Of a stretch of 64,000 bases of DNA, positions 35,082 through 44,037 are shown in pieces; the stretch's first letter is position 1, and each line of letters begins with the position of its first letter. Origin of the DNA: Nitrosomonadales bacterium (GTDB taxonomy: Bacteria; Pseudomonadota; Gammaproteobacteria; Burkholderiales; Gallionellaceae); NCBI GenBank assembly GCA_016235045.1, contig JACRME010000027.1, positions 1-64,000 of the forward strand. Direction: 5' to 3'. The notes under the pieces were generated by a model. It had not been told where the DNA came from. It saw only the letters and a program-made list of their open reading frames with translations, and did not search any database. Made by a program: the position numbers and the translations under genes.

Positions 35082-37067
35082 ATGATTCCAGAAATCGGTA
35101 ATTTCGCACTCATCGTTGCCCTGTTTATTTCTCTCATACAAGGTGCGCTGCCCATTATTGGCGCGGCACGCAATGATTCGGTGCTGATGGGCACGGCACG
35201 TACCCTGGCGGTGGGGCAGTTCCTGATTGTCGCGGTTGCCCTGGGCTGTCTGGCGCAGGCTTTTATCGCCAACGACTTCTCCGTGATGTATGTCGCACAG
35301 AATTCCAATTCGCAATTGCCGGTGCAATACCGCATCTCGGCGATCTGGGGCGGGCATGAAGGTTCGCTGCTGTTGTGGACGTTTATCCTGACAGTATGGA
35401 CGGTTGCCGTCGCCATGTTCAGCCGGCATTTGCCGCAGGAAATGGTGGCGCGCGTCATCGGCGTGATGGGTCTGGTTTCGAGCGGCTTCCTGCTGTTCAT
35501 GCTGTTCACTTCCAACCCGTTCGATCGCCTGCTGCCCGCTGCGATGGATGGCCGCGACCTCAACCCGCTGCTGCAGGATCCGGGCCTGGTGATACACCCG
35601 CCGATGCTGTACATGGGCTACGTCGGCTTCTCGGTGGCATTCGCCTTTGCGCTGTCCGCACTGTTGGGCGGCAAGCTGGATTCAACCTGGGCGCGCTGGT
35701 CGCGCCCGTGGACGACGGTGGCCTGGGTGTTCATGACCATCGGCATCGCGCTGGGCAGCTGGTGGGCATACTACGAATTGGGCTGGGGCGGCTGGTGGTT
35801 CTGGGATCCGGTGGAGAATGCCTCGTTCATGCCGTGGCTGGTGGGTACGGCGCTGATGCATTCGCTGGCGGTGACGGAAAAACGCGGCGCGTTCAAGAGC
35901 TGGACCGTGCTGCTCGCCATTGCGGCATTCTCGCTCAGCCTGTTGGGCACCTTCCTCGTGCGTTCCGGCGTGCTGTCCTCGGTGCATGCATTTGCGACCG
36001 ATCCCAAGCGCGGCGTTTTCATCTTGTCGTTCCTGGTGGTGGTCATCGGTTCTTCGCTCGTGCTGTTTGCCTGGCGCGCTCCCAAGATCGGTTTGGGCGG
36101 CAAGTTCGAACTCGTTTCGCGCGAATCGATGCTGCTCTCCAATAACGTGTTGTTGTCGGTGGCTTCCGCCTCGGTGTTTCTCGGCACGCTGTATCCCCTG
36201 TTCATGGATGCGCTCGGCATGGGCAAGCTTTCGGTCGGGCCGCCCTATTTCCACACCGTGTTCGTCCCCCTGATGATTCCCATGGTGATGATGATGGGGC
36301 TGGGGCCGGTCGCGCGCTGGAAGCAGGCGAGCCTGCCGGATATCTGGCAGCGCGTGCGCTGGGCATTGGCCTCCAGTGTGGTCATCGCCCTGCTGTTGCC
36401 GCTGGTCATGGGCAAATGGACGCCGCTGATCGCAGTGGGGATGTTGCTGGCAGCCTGGGTCATCATCACTTCGCTGCTCGACTTGCGCAGACGCATAGCC
36501 GGTGCTGGCAGCCTGATGCAACGCATGAAGATTCCCTCGCTCAGCTACTACGGCATGCTACTGGCGCACTTGGGCATCGCGGTGTTCATCATCGGCGTGA
36601 CCATGGTGAAAGGCTATGAGACCGAGCGCGACGTGCGCATGGATGTCGGCGATACGGTCGAGGCGGGTGGCTACGTGTTCCGTTTCGACGGCGTGAGCGA
36701 CCAAGCCGGCCCCAACTATATGGCGGCACAAGGACGCGTGACGGTGCGCAAGGATGGCAAGATCGTTACCGTGCTGAATCCGGAAAAGCGCCAATACAAT
36801 GCCTCCGGCATGCCGATGACCGAAGCGTCCATCCGTACCGGCATACTGCGCGACCTGTATGTGTCGCTGGGCGAACCGATTCCCGGCACCAATGCCTGGG
36901 CGGTGCGCGTCTACATCAAGCCGTTTGTGGACTGGATCTGGTTCGGCTGTTTCATGATGGCGCTGGGCGGCATGCTGGCGATCAGCGACCGCCGTTATCG
37001 TATCCACGCACGCAAGGCGCAGGCGGCCGCCACCGGCGGTGCGAAATTGAAGGAGAAGACAGCATGA
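35082..37067 (+). CDS. ccmF: Heme lyase subunit CcmF
   Basis: CcmF (661 residues) is the core of the heme ligation complex CcmFGH. The periplasmic WWD motif reads GWGGWWFWDPVENASFMPW. Conserved histidines appear in IWGGHEGSLLLW, VIHPPMLYMGYVG and HSLAVTEKRG, and about fifteen membrane helices can be traced. Length is standard. Stop overlaps the ccmG start. Confidence 0.96.
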   Translation: MIPEIGNFALIVALFISLIQGALPIIGAARNDSVLMGTARTLAVGQFLIVAVALGCLAQAFIANDFSVMYVAQNSNSQLPVQYRISAIWGGHEGSLLLWTFILTVWTVAVAMFSRHLPQEMVARVIGVMGLVSSGFLLFMLFTSNPFDRLLPAAMDGRDLNPLLQDPGLVIHPPMLYMGYVGFSVAFAFALSALLGGKLDSTWARWSRPWTTVAWVFMTIGIALGSWWAYYELGWGGWWFWDPVENASFMPWLVGTALMHSLAVTEKRGAFKSWTVLLAIAAFSLSLLGTFLVRSGVLSSVHAFATDPKRGVFILSFLVVVIGSSLVLFAWRAPKIGLGGKFELVSRESMLLSNNVLLSVASASVFLGTLYPLFMDALGMGKLSVGPPYFHTVFVPLMIPMVMMMGLGPVARWKQASLPDIWQRVRWALASSVVIALLLPLVMGKWTPLIAVGMLLAAWVIITSLLDLRRRIAGAGSLMQRMKIPSLSYYGMLLAHLGIAVFIIGVTMVKGYETERDVRMDVGDTVEAGGYVFRFDGVSDQAGPNYMAAQGRVTVRKDGKIVTVLNPEKRQYNASGMPMTEASIRTGILRDLYVSLGEPIPGTNAWAVRVYIKPFVDWIWFGCFMMALGGMLAISDRRYRIHARKAQAAATGGAKLKEKTA

Positions 37068-37591
37068 TGCGTTTCACTTTGCCGCTGGTGGTTTTTCTGG
37101 CGTTGGCAGGATTTCTCTATGTCGGCCTGGGGCTGGATCCGCATGAAGTGCCATCCCCGCTGATCGACAAACCCGCACCCGCATTCAATCTGCCGCAGTT
37201 GCATGATACGGGCAAGAATTTCTCCTCCGAAGGAATGAAGGGCCAGGTCTGGATGCTTAACGTGTGGGCGTCCTGGTGCGTGTCGTGCAGGGAAGAACAT
37301 CCGGTGTTGATGTCTTTGGCGCAGCAGAACATCGTGCCGATCTACGGACTCGACTACAAGGACAAAAGGGAAGACGGGCTGATGTGGCTGAGCCAGGGCG
37401 GAAACCCCTATACTCTGAGCGCGATGGATCGGGATGGCCGTGTCGGCATCGATTACGGCGTCTATGGCGTGCCGGAGACTTACGTGATCGACAAGCAGGG
37501 CATCATCCGCTACAAGCAGATCGGCCCGGTCACCCATCAGAGCCTGCGCGAGAAGATATTGCCACTGGTAGCGGAGCTGCAGAAAAAATGA
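37064..37591 (+). CDS. ccmG: Thiol:disulfide interchange protein CcmG/DsbE
   Basis: CcmG (175 residues) is a membrane-tethered thioredoxin-fold reductant for the apocytochrome CXXCH cysteines. It has an N-terminal anchor (residues 5-23) and the active site WASWCVSCREEHP with Cys72 and Cys75; the more common family form is WCPTC or WCxxC. The GVPETYVIDKQG motif, with its cis-proline neighbourhood, follows. Overlaps both neighbours by four bases. Confidence 0.94.
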   Translation: MMRFTLPLVVFLALAGFLYVGLGLDPHEVPSPLIDKPAPAFNLPQLHDTGKNFSSEGMKGQVWMLNVWASWCVSCREEHPVLMSLAQQNIVPIYGLDYKDKREDGLMWLSQGGNPYTLSAMDRDGRVGIDYGVYGVPETYVIDKQGIIRYKQIGPVTHQSLREKILPLVAELQKK

Positions 37592-38049
37592 AAAAACTAC
37601 TGATACTGATGATCTGCCTGCTGCCTACCCTGACGTATGGCGGCGAGGCAAAAGACATGGCCGCCGATCCGGTACTGGAAAAACGCATGATCGGCCTGGC
37701 CGAGAACCTGCGCTGTCTCGTTTGCCAGAACGAATCGCTGGCCAGTTCGCACGCCGAACTGGCGGAAGACCTGCGCCGCGAAGTGCGCGAGCAGATGGCG
37801 CAGGGCAAGGACGATCAGGAGATCATCGACTACCTCGTGGCGCGCTATGGCGATTTCGTGCTGTACAAGCCGCCCGTGAAGAGCTACACCGTGCTGCTTT
37901 GGTTCGGCCCGTTTGCGCTGCTGCTGATCGGCGCGGGCGTGCTGGTATACCAGTTGCGCAAACGCCGCCAACTGGTCCAGGAATCCGAGCTTTCTCCAGA
38001 AGCGCAGCAACGCGCCGCCTCCTTACTCAACCAAGAAGAAAACAAATGA
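37588..38049 (+). CDS. ccmH: Cytochrome c maturation protein CcmH
   Basis: CcmH (153 residues, CycL type) is a periplasmic thiol-oxidoreductase of the heme ligation complex. A signal peptide (MKKLLILMICLLPTLTYG) precedes the three-helix domain with the active motif LRCLVCQNESL (Cys43, Cys46), and a single membrane helix (about 108-127) ends in a basic tail. The ATG overlaps the ccmG stop. Confidence 0.95.
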   Translation: MKKLLILMICLLPTLTYGGEAKDMAADPVLEKRMIGLAENLRCLVCQNESLASSHAELAEDLRREVREQMAQGKDDQEIIDYLVARYGDFVLYKPPVKSYTVLLWFGPFALLLIGAGVLVYQLRKRRQLVQESELSPEAQQRAASLLNQEENK

Positions 38050-39284
38050 CTTTATTCTGGATCATCTGTGCGGTGCTGCTGGTCATCGCCATCCTGTTCG
38101 TCGCGATACCGCTGTGGCGCGGCACTTCGAAAAACAATTCCGTGGAGCGGAATGCGGCGAATCTGGAAATCCTGCGCGACCAGATCGCCGAGATGGATGC
38201 CGACCTGAAGAACGGCCTGCTCACGCCCGAGTTGCACGCACAGGGCAAACGCGAACTGCAAGCCCGGCTGCTGGAAGAAGTGGGGGAAACGCAGGCGGCC
38301 GAGGCAACGAACAAGCCGCATCCGCTCAAGATCACTGCGGTCGTTTTATCCATCTTGTTGCCGCTGGCTTCGGTGGGCCTGTATTTCAAAATCGGCAACC
38401 TGGATGCTTTCCGCCCCATGCATGGCGGGTTTGCCATGGCGCATAACGAAACCGACCTCAAGTCGCTGGAAGACAAAGTCGAGCAGAATCCGGACGACCC
38501 CGAGGCGATCGTGGTCCTGGCGCGCTCCTATGTCGAGCTCGAACGTTATGCCGATGGATCGCGGATGTACGAAAGACTGGTCAAAATCATTCCGGACGAA
38601 CCCATACTATGGACGGACTACGCAGACGCCCTGGCGATGACGCATAGCAGTCTGCAGGGCGCTCCGACCAAGTTGCTGGAGCGCGCGCTGGAACTCAATC
38701 CGAACCATGAAAAGGCGTTGGCCCTGTCCGGCTCGGCTGCCATGGAGCGCGGCGATTACGCTGCGGCCGTTCGACATTGGGATAAATTGCTCAAGCTGCT
38801 GCCTGCCGGGGATTCCGAAAATGCGAAAATGATCGGCGAAGCGCTCAGTCAGGCCCGCCACATGCTGGCGCAGAGCCAGGGCGGAAGGGCTGCCCCGGTT
38901 CAGATCAGCGAACCTGCGCCGCGGGCGCAAGCTGGCGGCAAGGAACGCATCACCGGAACCGTGACGCTGAACGCCGCCCTCAAGGGCAATGCCGATCCGG
39001 GCGACACCGTGTTCGTGCTCGTACGCGCCGCCCACGGTCCCAAGATGCCGCTGGCAATCCTGCGCAAACAGGTAAGGGACCTGCCGTTGAATTTCTCGCT
39101 CGATGACAGCATGGCGATGTCGCCGGAAATGAAGATGTCCAACTTCGATCAGGTGGTCATCCTGGCGCGCATCACCAAATCCGGAAATGCCATGCCGCAA
39201 GCAGGCGACCTGCAGGGCATGACCAAGCCGCTCGCCCTGGGGAGTTCCGGCATCAGGATCGACATCGATCAGCTGATAAAGTAA
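38046..39284 (+). CDS. ccmI: Cytochrome c maturation TPR protein CcmI
   Basis: CcmI (412 residues) binds apocytochromes and passes them to CcmFH. Two membrane helices (about residues 3-21 and 92-112) enclose a cytoplasmic loop with a CcmI-type NLEILRDQIAEMDADLKNG sequence. TPR repeats follow (about 130-260, e.g. DPEAIVVLARSYVELERYADG), then a C-terminal beta-rich periplasmic domain beginning ITGTVTLNAALKGNADPGDTV. This is the fused ccmH/CcmI C-terminal form. Last gene of the operon. Confidence 0.92.
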   Translation: MTLFWIICAVLLVIAILFVAIPLWRGTSKNNSVERNAANLEILRDQIAEMDADLKNGLLTPELHAQGKRELQARLLEEVGETQAAEATNKPHPLKITAVVLSILLPLASVGLYFKIGNLDAFRPMHGGFAMAHNETDLKSLEDKVEQNPDDPEAIVVLARSYVELERYADGSRMYERLVKIIPDEPILWTDYADALAMTHSSLQGAPTKLLERALELNPNHEKALALSGSAAMERGDYAAAVRHWDKLLKLLPAGDSENAKMIGEALSQARHMLAQSQGGRAAPVQISEPAPRAQAGGKERITGTVTLNAALKGNADPGDTVFVLVRAAHGPKMPLAILRKQVRDLPLNFSLDDSMAMSPEMKMSNFDQVVILARITKSGNAMPQAGDLQGMTKPLALGSSGIRIDIDQLIK

Positions 39285-39305
39285 TCGGGCATTGCCGAAA
39301 CAGAA

Positions 39306-39340
39306 AAGGGCTGGCACTTGACGCGCCAGCCCTTATTTTT
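39306..39340. terminator. Bidirectional terminator between ccmI and tRNA-Asn
   Basis: AAGGGCTGGC (39306-39315) and GCCAGCCCTT (39325-39334) form a 10-base stem. ATTTTTT follows on the plus strand for ccmI and a CTTTTCTG tract on the minus strand for the tRNA. Confidence 0.85.
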
Positions 39341-39416
39341 TGGCTCCCCGACCTGGACTCGAACCAGGGACCTGCGGATTAACAGTCCGTCGCTCTACCG
39401 ACTGAGCTATCAGGGA
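39341..39416 (-). tRNA. tRNA-Asn (anticodon GTT)
   Basis: On the minus strand the 76-base gene reads TCCCTGATAGCTCAGTCGG at its 5' end, has the anticodon stem-loop GGACTGTTAATCC (anticodon GTT), T arm GGTTCGAGTCC and an encoded CCA. Confidence 0.95.
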
Positions 39417-39431
39417 ATTGATGAGGGCGCT

Positions 39432-39460
39432 ATACTAATGACTGCGAGCGTTTTGGTCAA
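39432..39460 (-). promoter_or_regulatory. Promoter of tRNA-Asn
   Basis: On the minus strand TTGACC (39455-39460), a 17-base spacer and TAGTAT (39432-39437) lie 15 bases before the tRNA, with a GC-rich discriminator (AGCGCCC). Confidence 0.8.
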
Positions 39461-39548
39461 TACGAGAAATGCTCGGGCATGTGAATTTCGGGGGCTTTTT
39501 TCGCTGCAGGTCATGCATTCAAGGATGCGTGATCGATGAATCAATCTA

Positions 39549-42500
39549 ATGTGGATCATGGATAAGAAAACTGTCTTTATAAAAACTGCCAAGGGTGAAC
39601 GCGAAGGCGCTGACCTTTCCAGCGATCTCAAACGCATCATGTCGCTCATCGACAACAAATCCAAAGCAGATGAATTGGCCAAACGCGCGCCGCCGAGTTT
39701 GCGGGAAGGCTGGATGGAACTTCTGGGGGAGTTGGTCGAAGGGGGATATATCTGCGACAAGAACAAGCCCAGCTTCGAACCGAAGATCGCAAAGCCGAAA
39801 TCCTCGCTGCTGAAGATGTTTACCCCCAAACCAACCGCCGCCGCTGCTCCGCCAATGGAGGAACTGGATTACAACACTGCCTATGCGCCCAATGCGGCCG
39901 AGCTTGCGGCTAAACAGAAGGCCAACGAAGCGGCACGTATGCGTGCCGAAATGGAGGCCGCGGTTGCAGCGGCCAAATTGAGGGCGAGCGCAGAGGCAGA
40001 AGCCAAGGCAGAAGCCAAAGCCAAACAGGAAGCCGAGGCTGCGGCTAGAGCCAGGGCACTGGTCGAAGCCGAGGAAGCAGGCAAGGCCGAATATAAGGCC
40101 AAAAAGGAAGCCGAGAGTGCTGCACGAGCACGAGCCGCGGCTGATGCCAGGGAACAACAGGGAGCTGCGCTGCATTCGCAAGCTGAAGCCAAAGCCAAAC
40201 TGGAAGCGGCAGCGCGGATGAAGGAGCAGCAGGAAGCAGCCAAGGCCAAGGCGGCGCTGGAAGCGGCAATGCGCGTCCGCGCCGAGATCGAGGCGGCGGC
40301 TCGCGCCCAGCAAGTGGCCGAGTCGAAGGCCAGGATGGAAGCCGAGGCGTCGGCGAAAATCAAGGCAGAACTGGTGGCCACGGCAAAAGCCAAGGCGGAA
40401 ATCGAAGCGAGGGCAAAAATGGATGCCGAGGCGGCGCGTTTGAAGGCCGAGCGCGAAGCTGCAACAATCAAAGCGGAACTGGAGGCGGCGGCGAGGGCCA
40501 AGGTGGAAGCGGAACAGGCTCTCCTGAAGGCCGAAAAGGAGGCCGCTCGCGTCAAGGCCGAACTGGAAGCAGCCAGGGTCCGCGCCGAAGCCGAAGCGAA
40601 GGCAGCAGCCGAAGCCCGCGCCAGACAATTGGCCGAGGAAAAAGCCAAACAGGAAGCGGAAGTTGCGCGCTTGAAAGCGGAGCAGGAGGCTGTCATTGCG
40701 CGCCTGGTAGCCGAAGCAGAAGAAAAGGCCAGGCAGGAAGCCGGTGAAAAAGCCCGACTGGAGGCCGAAGCGGCACGATTGAAAGTGCAGCAGGAGGCGA
40801 CGATTGCCCGCGCCGTGGCTGAAGCGGAGGCAAAGGCCAGAAACGATGCCGAGAACAAGTCGCGACAGGAAGCCGAGGCGGCACGCATCAGGCTGGAACG
40901 GGAAACCGCACGAATCAGGGCAGAACATGAAGCCATGTTGCGTGCCGGCAGCGCAGCGCCTGTGCCGCCTGCCTACACGCCTGCGCCCCCATCCGCTCCC
41001 GCATTCGAAATACAGTTGGATGACTTCATGAAGAAAACGGCTGAACCGGCGGCGCAAGCCCCGGTTCCTTCAGGCCGTGCACAGGCTGCAGAGCAACAGG
41101 CGGAAGCCGAGCGCCGTGCGGCGACCGAGGCCAAGCTCGAAGCGGACAAGCTGTCGATACAGAACGTGGCTGCCGAGATGGCCAGACTGAAGGAAGAAGC
41201 CGAGGCCGTGCGGCGCAAGGCGGATGAGGATGCGCGCAGGCGCGCGGAGGAGCGGGCGCTGGAAGAAGAGCAGGCCAAGGCGTGGGCGGAAGCCGAACAA
41301 CGCGCCAAGGCTCAGGCCATCATCGAAGCCGAGCAGGCAGTCCAGCAAGCGGCGCTGTCCCAGGCCAGGGCGACAATAACGCCCATTGCCAGGAAACACC
41401 GCAAGCCGCTGCCGCTGGTGAAAATCGTATTCGGCCTGTCGGTGCTGGCGTTAATGGCTGCGTTGATTGTCCCATATGTTTATCCGCTGGCCGAATATAT
41501 CGCACCGCTTGAGGGCAAGCTTTCTGCATTGCTGAAACAACCCGTTCGGGTCGGGGGGATGAGCGCATCATCCATACCGCCAGCATTGAAACTCCAGAAC
41601 GTCACGTTGGGAAATGCGAAGGAAGTGAAGATCGGCAGCGTCGAATTGAATTTCGACCTGTTCTCCCTGCTTTCCGAAGTCAAGGTCGTCAGCGACGCCA
41701 CGCTGGACGACGTCAGCATCCAGGGCAACGTGCTCGATAAACAGGTGGCGAGCCTGAAATTGCTGGGCAGCGACCTGCAATATCCGGTGCGTCACCTTAA
41801 TTTGCAGCGCGTGAAGATCGTTACCGATGAGATTGCCGTACCGGAGCTGAGCGGGATTGCAGAACTGGCGGATGCGGGCTCGTTCAGCCGTATCGCGCTG
41901 CATAGCGCCGACGACAAGCTCGGCATCGACCTGCAGCCCGTTCAGGGGCACTGGGAACTGGGCGTGAACCTGAAGGAAAGAAGCCTGCCGATGTTGCCGA
42001 ACCTCGTGTTCGGCGACCTTAGCGCCAAGGGCATAGTGGGCGACGAAGGGGTGAATTTCAGCGAGATAGATGCGCACCTCTTCAACGGCATTCTGCTTGG
42101 AAAAGCGAAGCTAACCTGGAGCAAGGGCTGGCAGCTGCAAGGCAGCCTGGAAGCCAAAACTTTCGATCTGGATAAAATGTTCGACAAGTATGGCATCACA
42201 GGCGAACTGTATGGCGAAGGCGCGTTCTCGATGAGCGGCGCCAAGCTGTCGCAGTTGGGCGAAGATCCGCGTCTGGATGGCTCTTTCTCCGTGAAGTCCG
42301 GAACCATCAACATCGACGTGGTGGAGACGGCGCGGCTCATGAGCCGCGAGCATCTGGTCGGCGGGCGCACCCACTTCGACGAACTGATCGGCCTTGTGCA
42401 GTATGAAAACAACGCGAGCCATTTCCGCCAGTTGAAGATCATTTCCGGAATGCTGAGCGCCAGCGGATCGTTCGACGTTTTGCCGGGCAGCCAACTGTCC

Positions 42501-42596
42501 GGCAACCTGAACGCCGAGATCAAGATGCGCCCGGGCAACAACCCGCTGACGCTGTACGGCACGTTGACCGAGCCGAAGCTGCGCGCCGGACGCTGA
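39549..42596 (+). CDS. Large Ala/Glu/Lys-rich coiled-coil protein with membrane helix and AsmA-like C-terminal domain
   Basis: This 1015-residue protein has four parts. Residues 1-80 form a small globular domain (KTVFIKTAKGEREGADLSSDLKR...LLGELVEGGYICDKNK) resembling winged-helix/PilZ-adjacent sensory N-termini but not assigned. Residues about 110-605 are an almost unbroken charged coiled coil of AKAEAEA- and ARLKAE-type repeats, interrupted by a Pro-rich hinge near 470-500. A membrane helix follows at about 625-650 (VFGLSVLALMAALIVPYVYPL). The last 360 residues are beta-rich and AsmA-like (KLSALLKQPVRVGGMSASSIPPALKLQNVTLGN, GSVELNFDLFSLL, ISGMLSASGSFDVLPGSQLSGNLNAEI). The topology suggests a cytoplasmic rod and a periplasmic AsmA-like domain. 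ATG 39549 or 39558 may be the start. Function unknown. Confidence 0.8.
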   Translation: MWIMDKKTVFIKTAKGEREGADLSSDLKRIMSLIDNKSKADELAKRAPPSLREGWMELLGELVEGGYICDKNKPSFEPKIAKPKSSLLKMFTPKPTAAAAPPMEELDYNTAYAPNAAELAAKQKANEAARMRAEMEAAVAAAKLRASAEAEAKAEAKAKQEAEAAARARALVEAEEAGKAEYKAKKEAESAARARAAADAREQQGAALHSQAEAKAKLEAAARMKEQQEAAKAKAALEAAMRVRAEIEAAARAQQVAESKARMEAEASAKIKAELVATAKAKAEIEARAKMDAEAARLKAEREAATIKAELEAAARAKVEAEQALLKAEKEAARVKAELEAARVRAEAEAKAAAEARARQLAEEKAKQEAEVARLKAEQEAVIARLVAEAEEKARQEAGEKARLEAEAARLKVQQEATIARAVAEAEAKARNDAENKSRQEAEAARIRLERETARIRAEHEAMLRAGSAAPVPPAYTPAPPSAPAFEIQLDDFMKKTAEPAAQAPVPSGRAQAAEQQAEAERRAATEAKLEADKLSIQNVAAEMARLKEEAEAVRRKADEDARRRAEERALEEEQAKAWAEAEQRAKAQAIIEAEQAVQQAALSQARATITPIARKHRKPLPLVKIVFGLSVLALMAALIVPYVYPLAEYIAPLEGKLSALLKQPVRVGGMSASSIPPALKLQNVTLGNAKEVKIGSVELNFDLFSLLSEVKVVSDATLDDVSIQGNVLDKQVASLKLLGSDLQYPVRHLNLQRVKIVTDEIAVPELSGIAELADAGSFSRIALHSADDKLGIDLQPVQGHWELGVNLKERSLPMLPNLVFGDLSAKGIVGDEGVNFSEIDAHLFNGILLGKAKLTWSKGWQLQGSLEAKTFDLDKMFDKYGITGELYGEGAFSMSGAKLSQLGEDPRLDGSFSVKSGTINIDVVETARLMSREHLVGGRTHFDELIGLVQYENNASHFRQLKIISGMLSASGSFDVLPGSQLSGNLNAEIKMRPGNNPLTLYGTLTEPKLRAGR

Positions 42597-42621
42597 TTGC
42601 CGCACTGGCCGGAACGCAGGA

Positions 42622-42657
42622 AAAAGCCGGGCAACACATCTGTGTTGCCCGGCTTTT
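42622..42657. terminator. Bidirectional terminator between the coiled-coil gene and the aminotransferase
   Basis: AAAAGCCGGGCAACACA (42622-42638) and TGTGTTGCCCGGCTTTT (42641-42657) are perfect reverse complements; the T and A runs at the ends serve both convergent genes. Confidence 0.92.
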
Positions 42658-42708
42658 ATTTGCGGCGACGGCAACTGCTGGCCGGTACCGCCGTTCCGTT
42701 TCCCGCGT

Positions 42709-43902
42709 TCAGGACAAGGCCTTGGCCATGCGCTCCAGCGCCTTCTTCAGGTTTTCCATCGAAGTGGCGAAGGACAGGCGCACATAACCTTCGCTGCCGA
42801 AGGCCGAGCCGGGCACCACTGCCACGCCGGCTTGCACCAGCAGGTATTCGGAGAAGGCGAGGTCGTTGGCTTCCTTGATGACGCCCTTCTTGTGCAGCGC
42901 GGCGATTGCCTTGCGCGTATCGGGGAAAGCATAGAACGCGCCGCCGGCCATGATGCAACTCACGCCGGGCATCTTGTTCAATTCGTCCACCACAAAGAGG
43001 TGGCGCTCGCGGAAAGCCTTGAGCATCGGAGCGATGCAGCCCTGGTCGCCGTTAAGCGCGGCCTCGGCGGCCACTTGCGAAATGGAAGTCGGGTTGGAAG
43101 TGCTTTGCGACTGCACGTTCTCCATCGCGGTGATGATGTTCTCCGGCCCTGCCGCATAGCCGATGCGCCAACCGGTCATGGCGTAAGCCTTGGACACGCC
43201 GTTCAGCACCATGGTGCGCGGGTAAAGATCGGGGCAGGCATTCAGGATGTTGACGAACTTCGCATCGGTCAGCGCGATATGCTCGTACATGTCGTCCGTG
43301 GCAATCAGGATGTTGGGGTGCTTGCGCAACACATCGCCCAGCGCCTTCAAATCTTCCAGCGTGTACACCGCACCGGAAGGGTTGCTCGGGCTGTTGATCA
43401 CCACCATCCGCGTCCTGGGCGTGATCGCCGCCGCCAGTTGCGCGGGCGTCATCTTGAAGCCCTGTTCGATGCCTGCCTGCACGATCACCGGCTTGCCTTC
43501 AGCGATCAGCACGATATCGGGATAAGACACCCAGTACGGCGCGGGGATGATGACTTCGTCGCCGGGATTGATGGTCGCCAGCGCGAGATTGAAGAAACTC
43601 TGCTTGCCGCCGCAGGAAACCAGAATCTGCTTGGCGGTATAGTCTAGTCCGTTATCGCGCTTGAACTTGGCAATGACCGCCGCCTTCAGCGTCGCGGTCC
43701 CGCCGACCGGGGTGTACTTGGTGAAACCTTTGTTGATCGCGCCGATGGCTGCGTCCTTGATGTGTTGCGGCGTATCGAAATCCGGTTCGCCTGCGCCCAG
43801 CCCGATAATGTCCTTGCCTTCGGCTTTCAGCTTGGCCGCACGGGCGGTGACGGCAAGAGTGGGGGAGGGTTTGATGGCCTGTACGCGAGTGGAGAGAGAC
43901 AC
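42709..43902 (-). CDS. aspC: Aspartate aminotransferase, class I (subgroup Ib-like)
   Basis: This 397-residue PLP enzyme starts with a GTG preceded by AAGGAAA on the minus strand. It shows the subgroup Ib N-terminus SLSTRVQAIKPSPTLAVTARAAKLKAEG, the GAGEPDFDTP substrate region, the SPSNPSGAVYT motif, and the PLP lysine in NGVSKAYAMTGWRIGY. Relatives transaminate aspartate with 2-oxoglutarate, and some also use prephenate, so the arogenate route is an alternative role. It is monocistronic between two terminators. Confidence 0.92.
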   Translation of the reverse strand: MSLSTRVQAIKPSPTLAVTARAAKLKAEGKDIIGLGAGEPDFDTPQHIKDAAIGAINKGFTKYTPVGGTATLKAAVIAKFKRDNGLDYTAKQILVSCGGKQSFFNLALATINPGDEVIIPAPYWVSYPDIVLIAEGKPVIVQAGIEQGFKMTPAQLAAAITPRTRMVVINSPSNPSGAVYTLEDLKALGDVLRKHPNILIATDDMYEHIALTDAKFVNILNACPDLYPRTMVLNGVSKAYAMTGWRIGYAAGPENIITAMENVQSQSTSNPTSISQVAAEAALNGDQGCIAPMLKAFRERHLFVVDELNKMPGVSCIMAGGAFYAFPDTRKAIAALHKKGVIKEANDLAFSEYLLVQAGVAVVPGSAFGSEGYVRLSFATSMENLKKALERMAKALS

Positions 43903-43932
43903 GATATTTCCTTGGGGTTAAAAAGTGGTGAG

Positions 43933-43938
43933 ATTATA
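43933..43938 (-). promoter_or_regulatory. -10 element of the aminotransferase promoter
   Basis: TATAAT on the minus strand, 31 bases before the GTG start codon. A weak -35 (TTCATT, 43955-43960) is at 16-base spacing. Confidence 0.5.
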
Positions 43939-43989
43939 CCCGTACCCCGGTATGAATGAATCTGAAGGAAACAGTCCGCATGAAATTCA

Positions 43990-44020
43990 ATAATGGCTTG
44001 CAAAATTTGCAAGCCATTAT
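43990..44020 (-). terminator. Palindromic terminator downstream of the EF-hand gene
   Basis: ATAATGGCTTGCAAA (43990-44004) and TTTGCAAGCCATTAT (44006-44020) are perfect reverse complements with a single central base. The hairpin follows the EF-hand stop codon by about 18 bases. The T tract is better on the plus strand than on the minus. Confidence 0.65.
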
Positions 44021-44037
44021 ATTTTAATCTGAATCTA

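Noticed and set aside
39546-41057. A 503-codon minus-strand frame rich in Phe, Gly, Leu and Cys
   Set aside because: Mirror image of the Ala/Glu/Lys repeat codons of the coiled-coil gene; the low-complexity composition is forced by that repeat.
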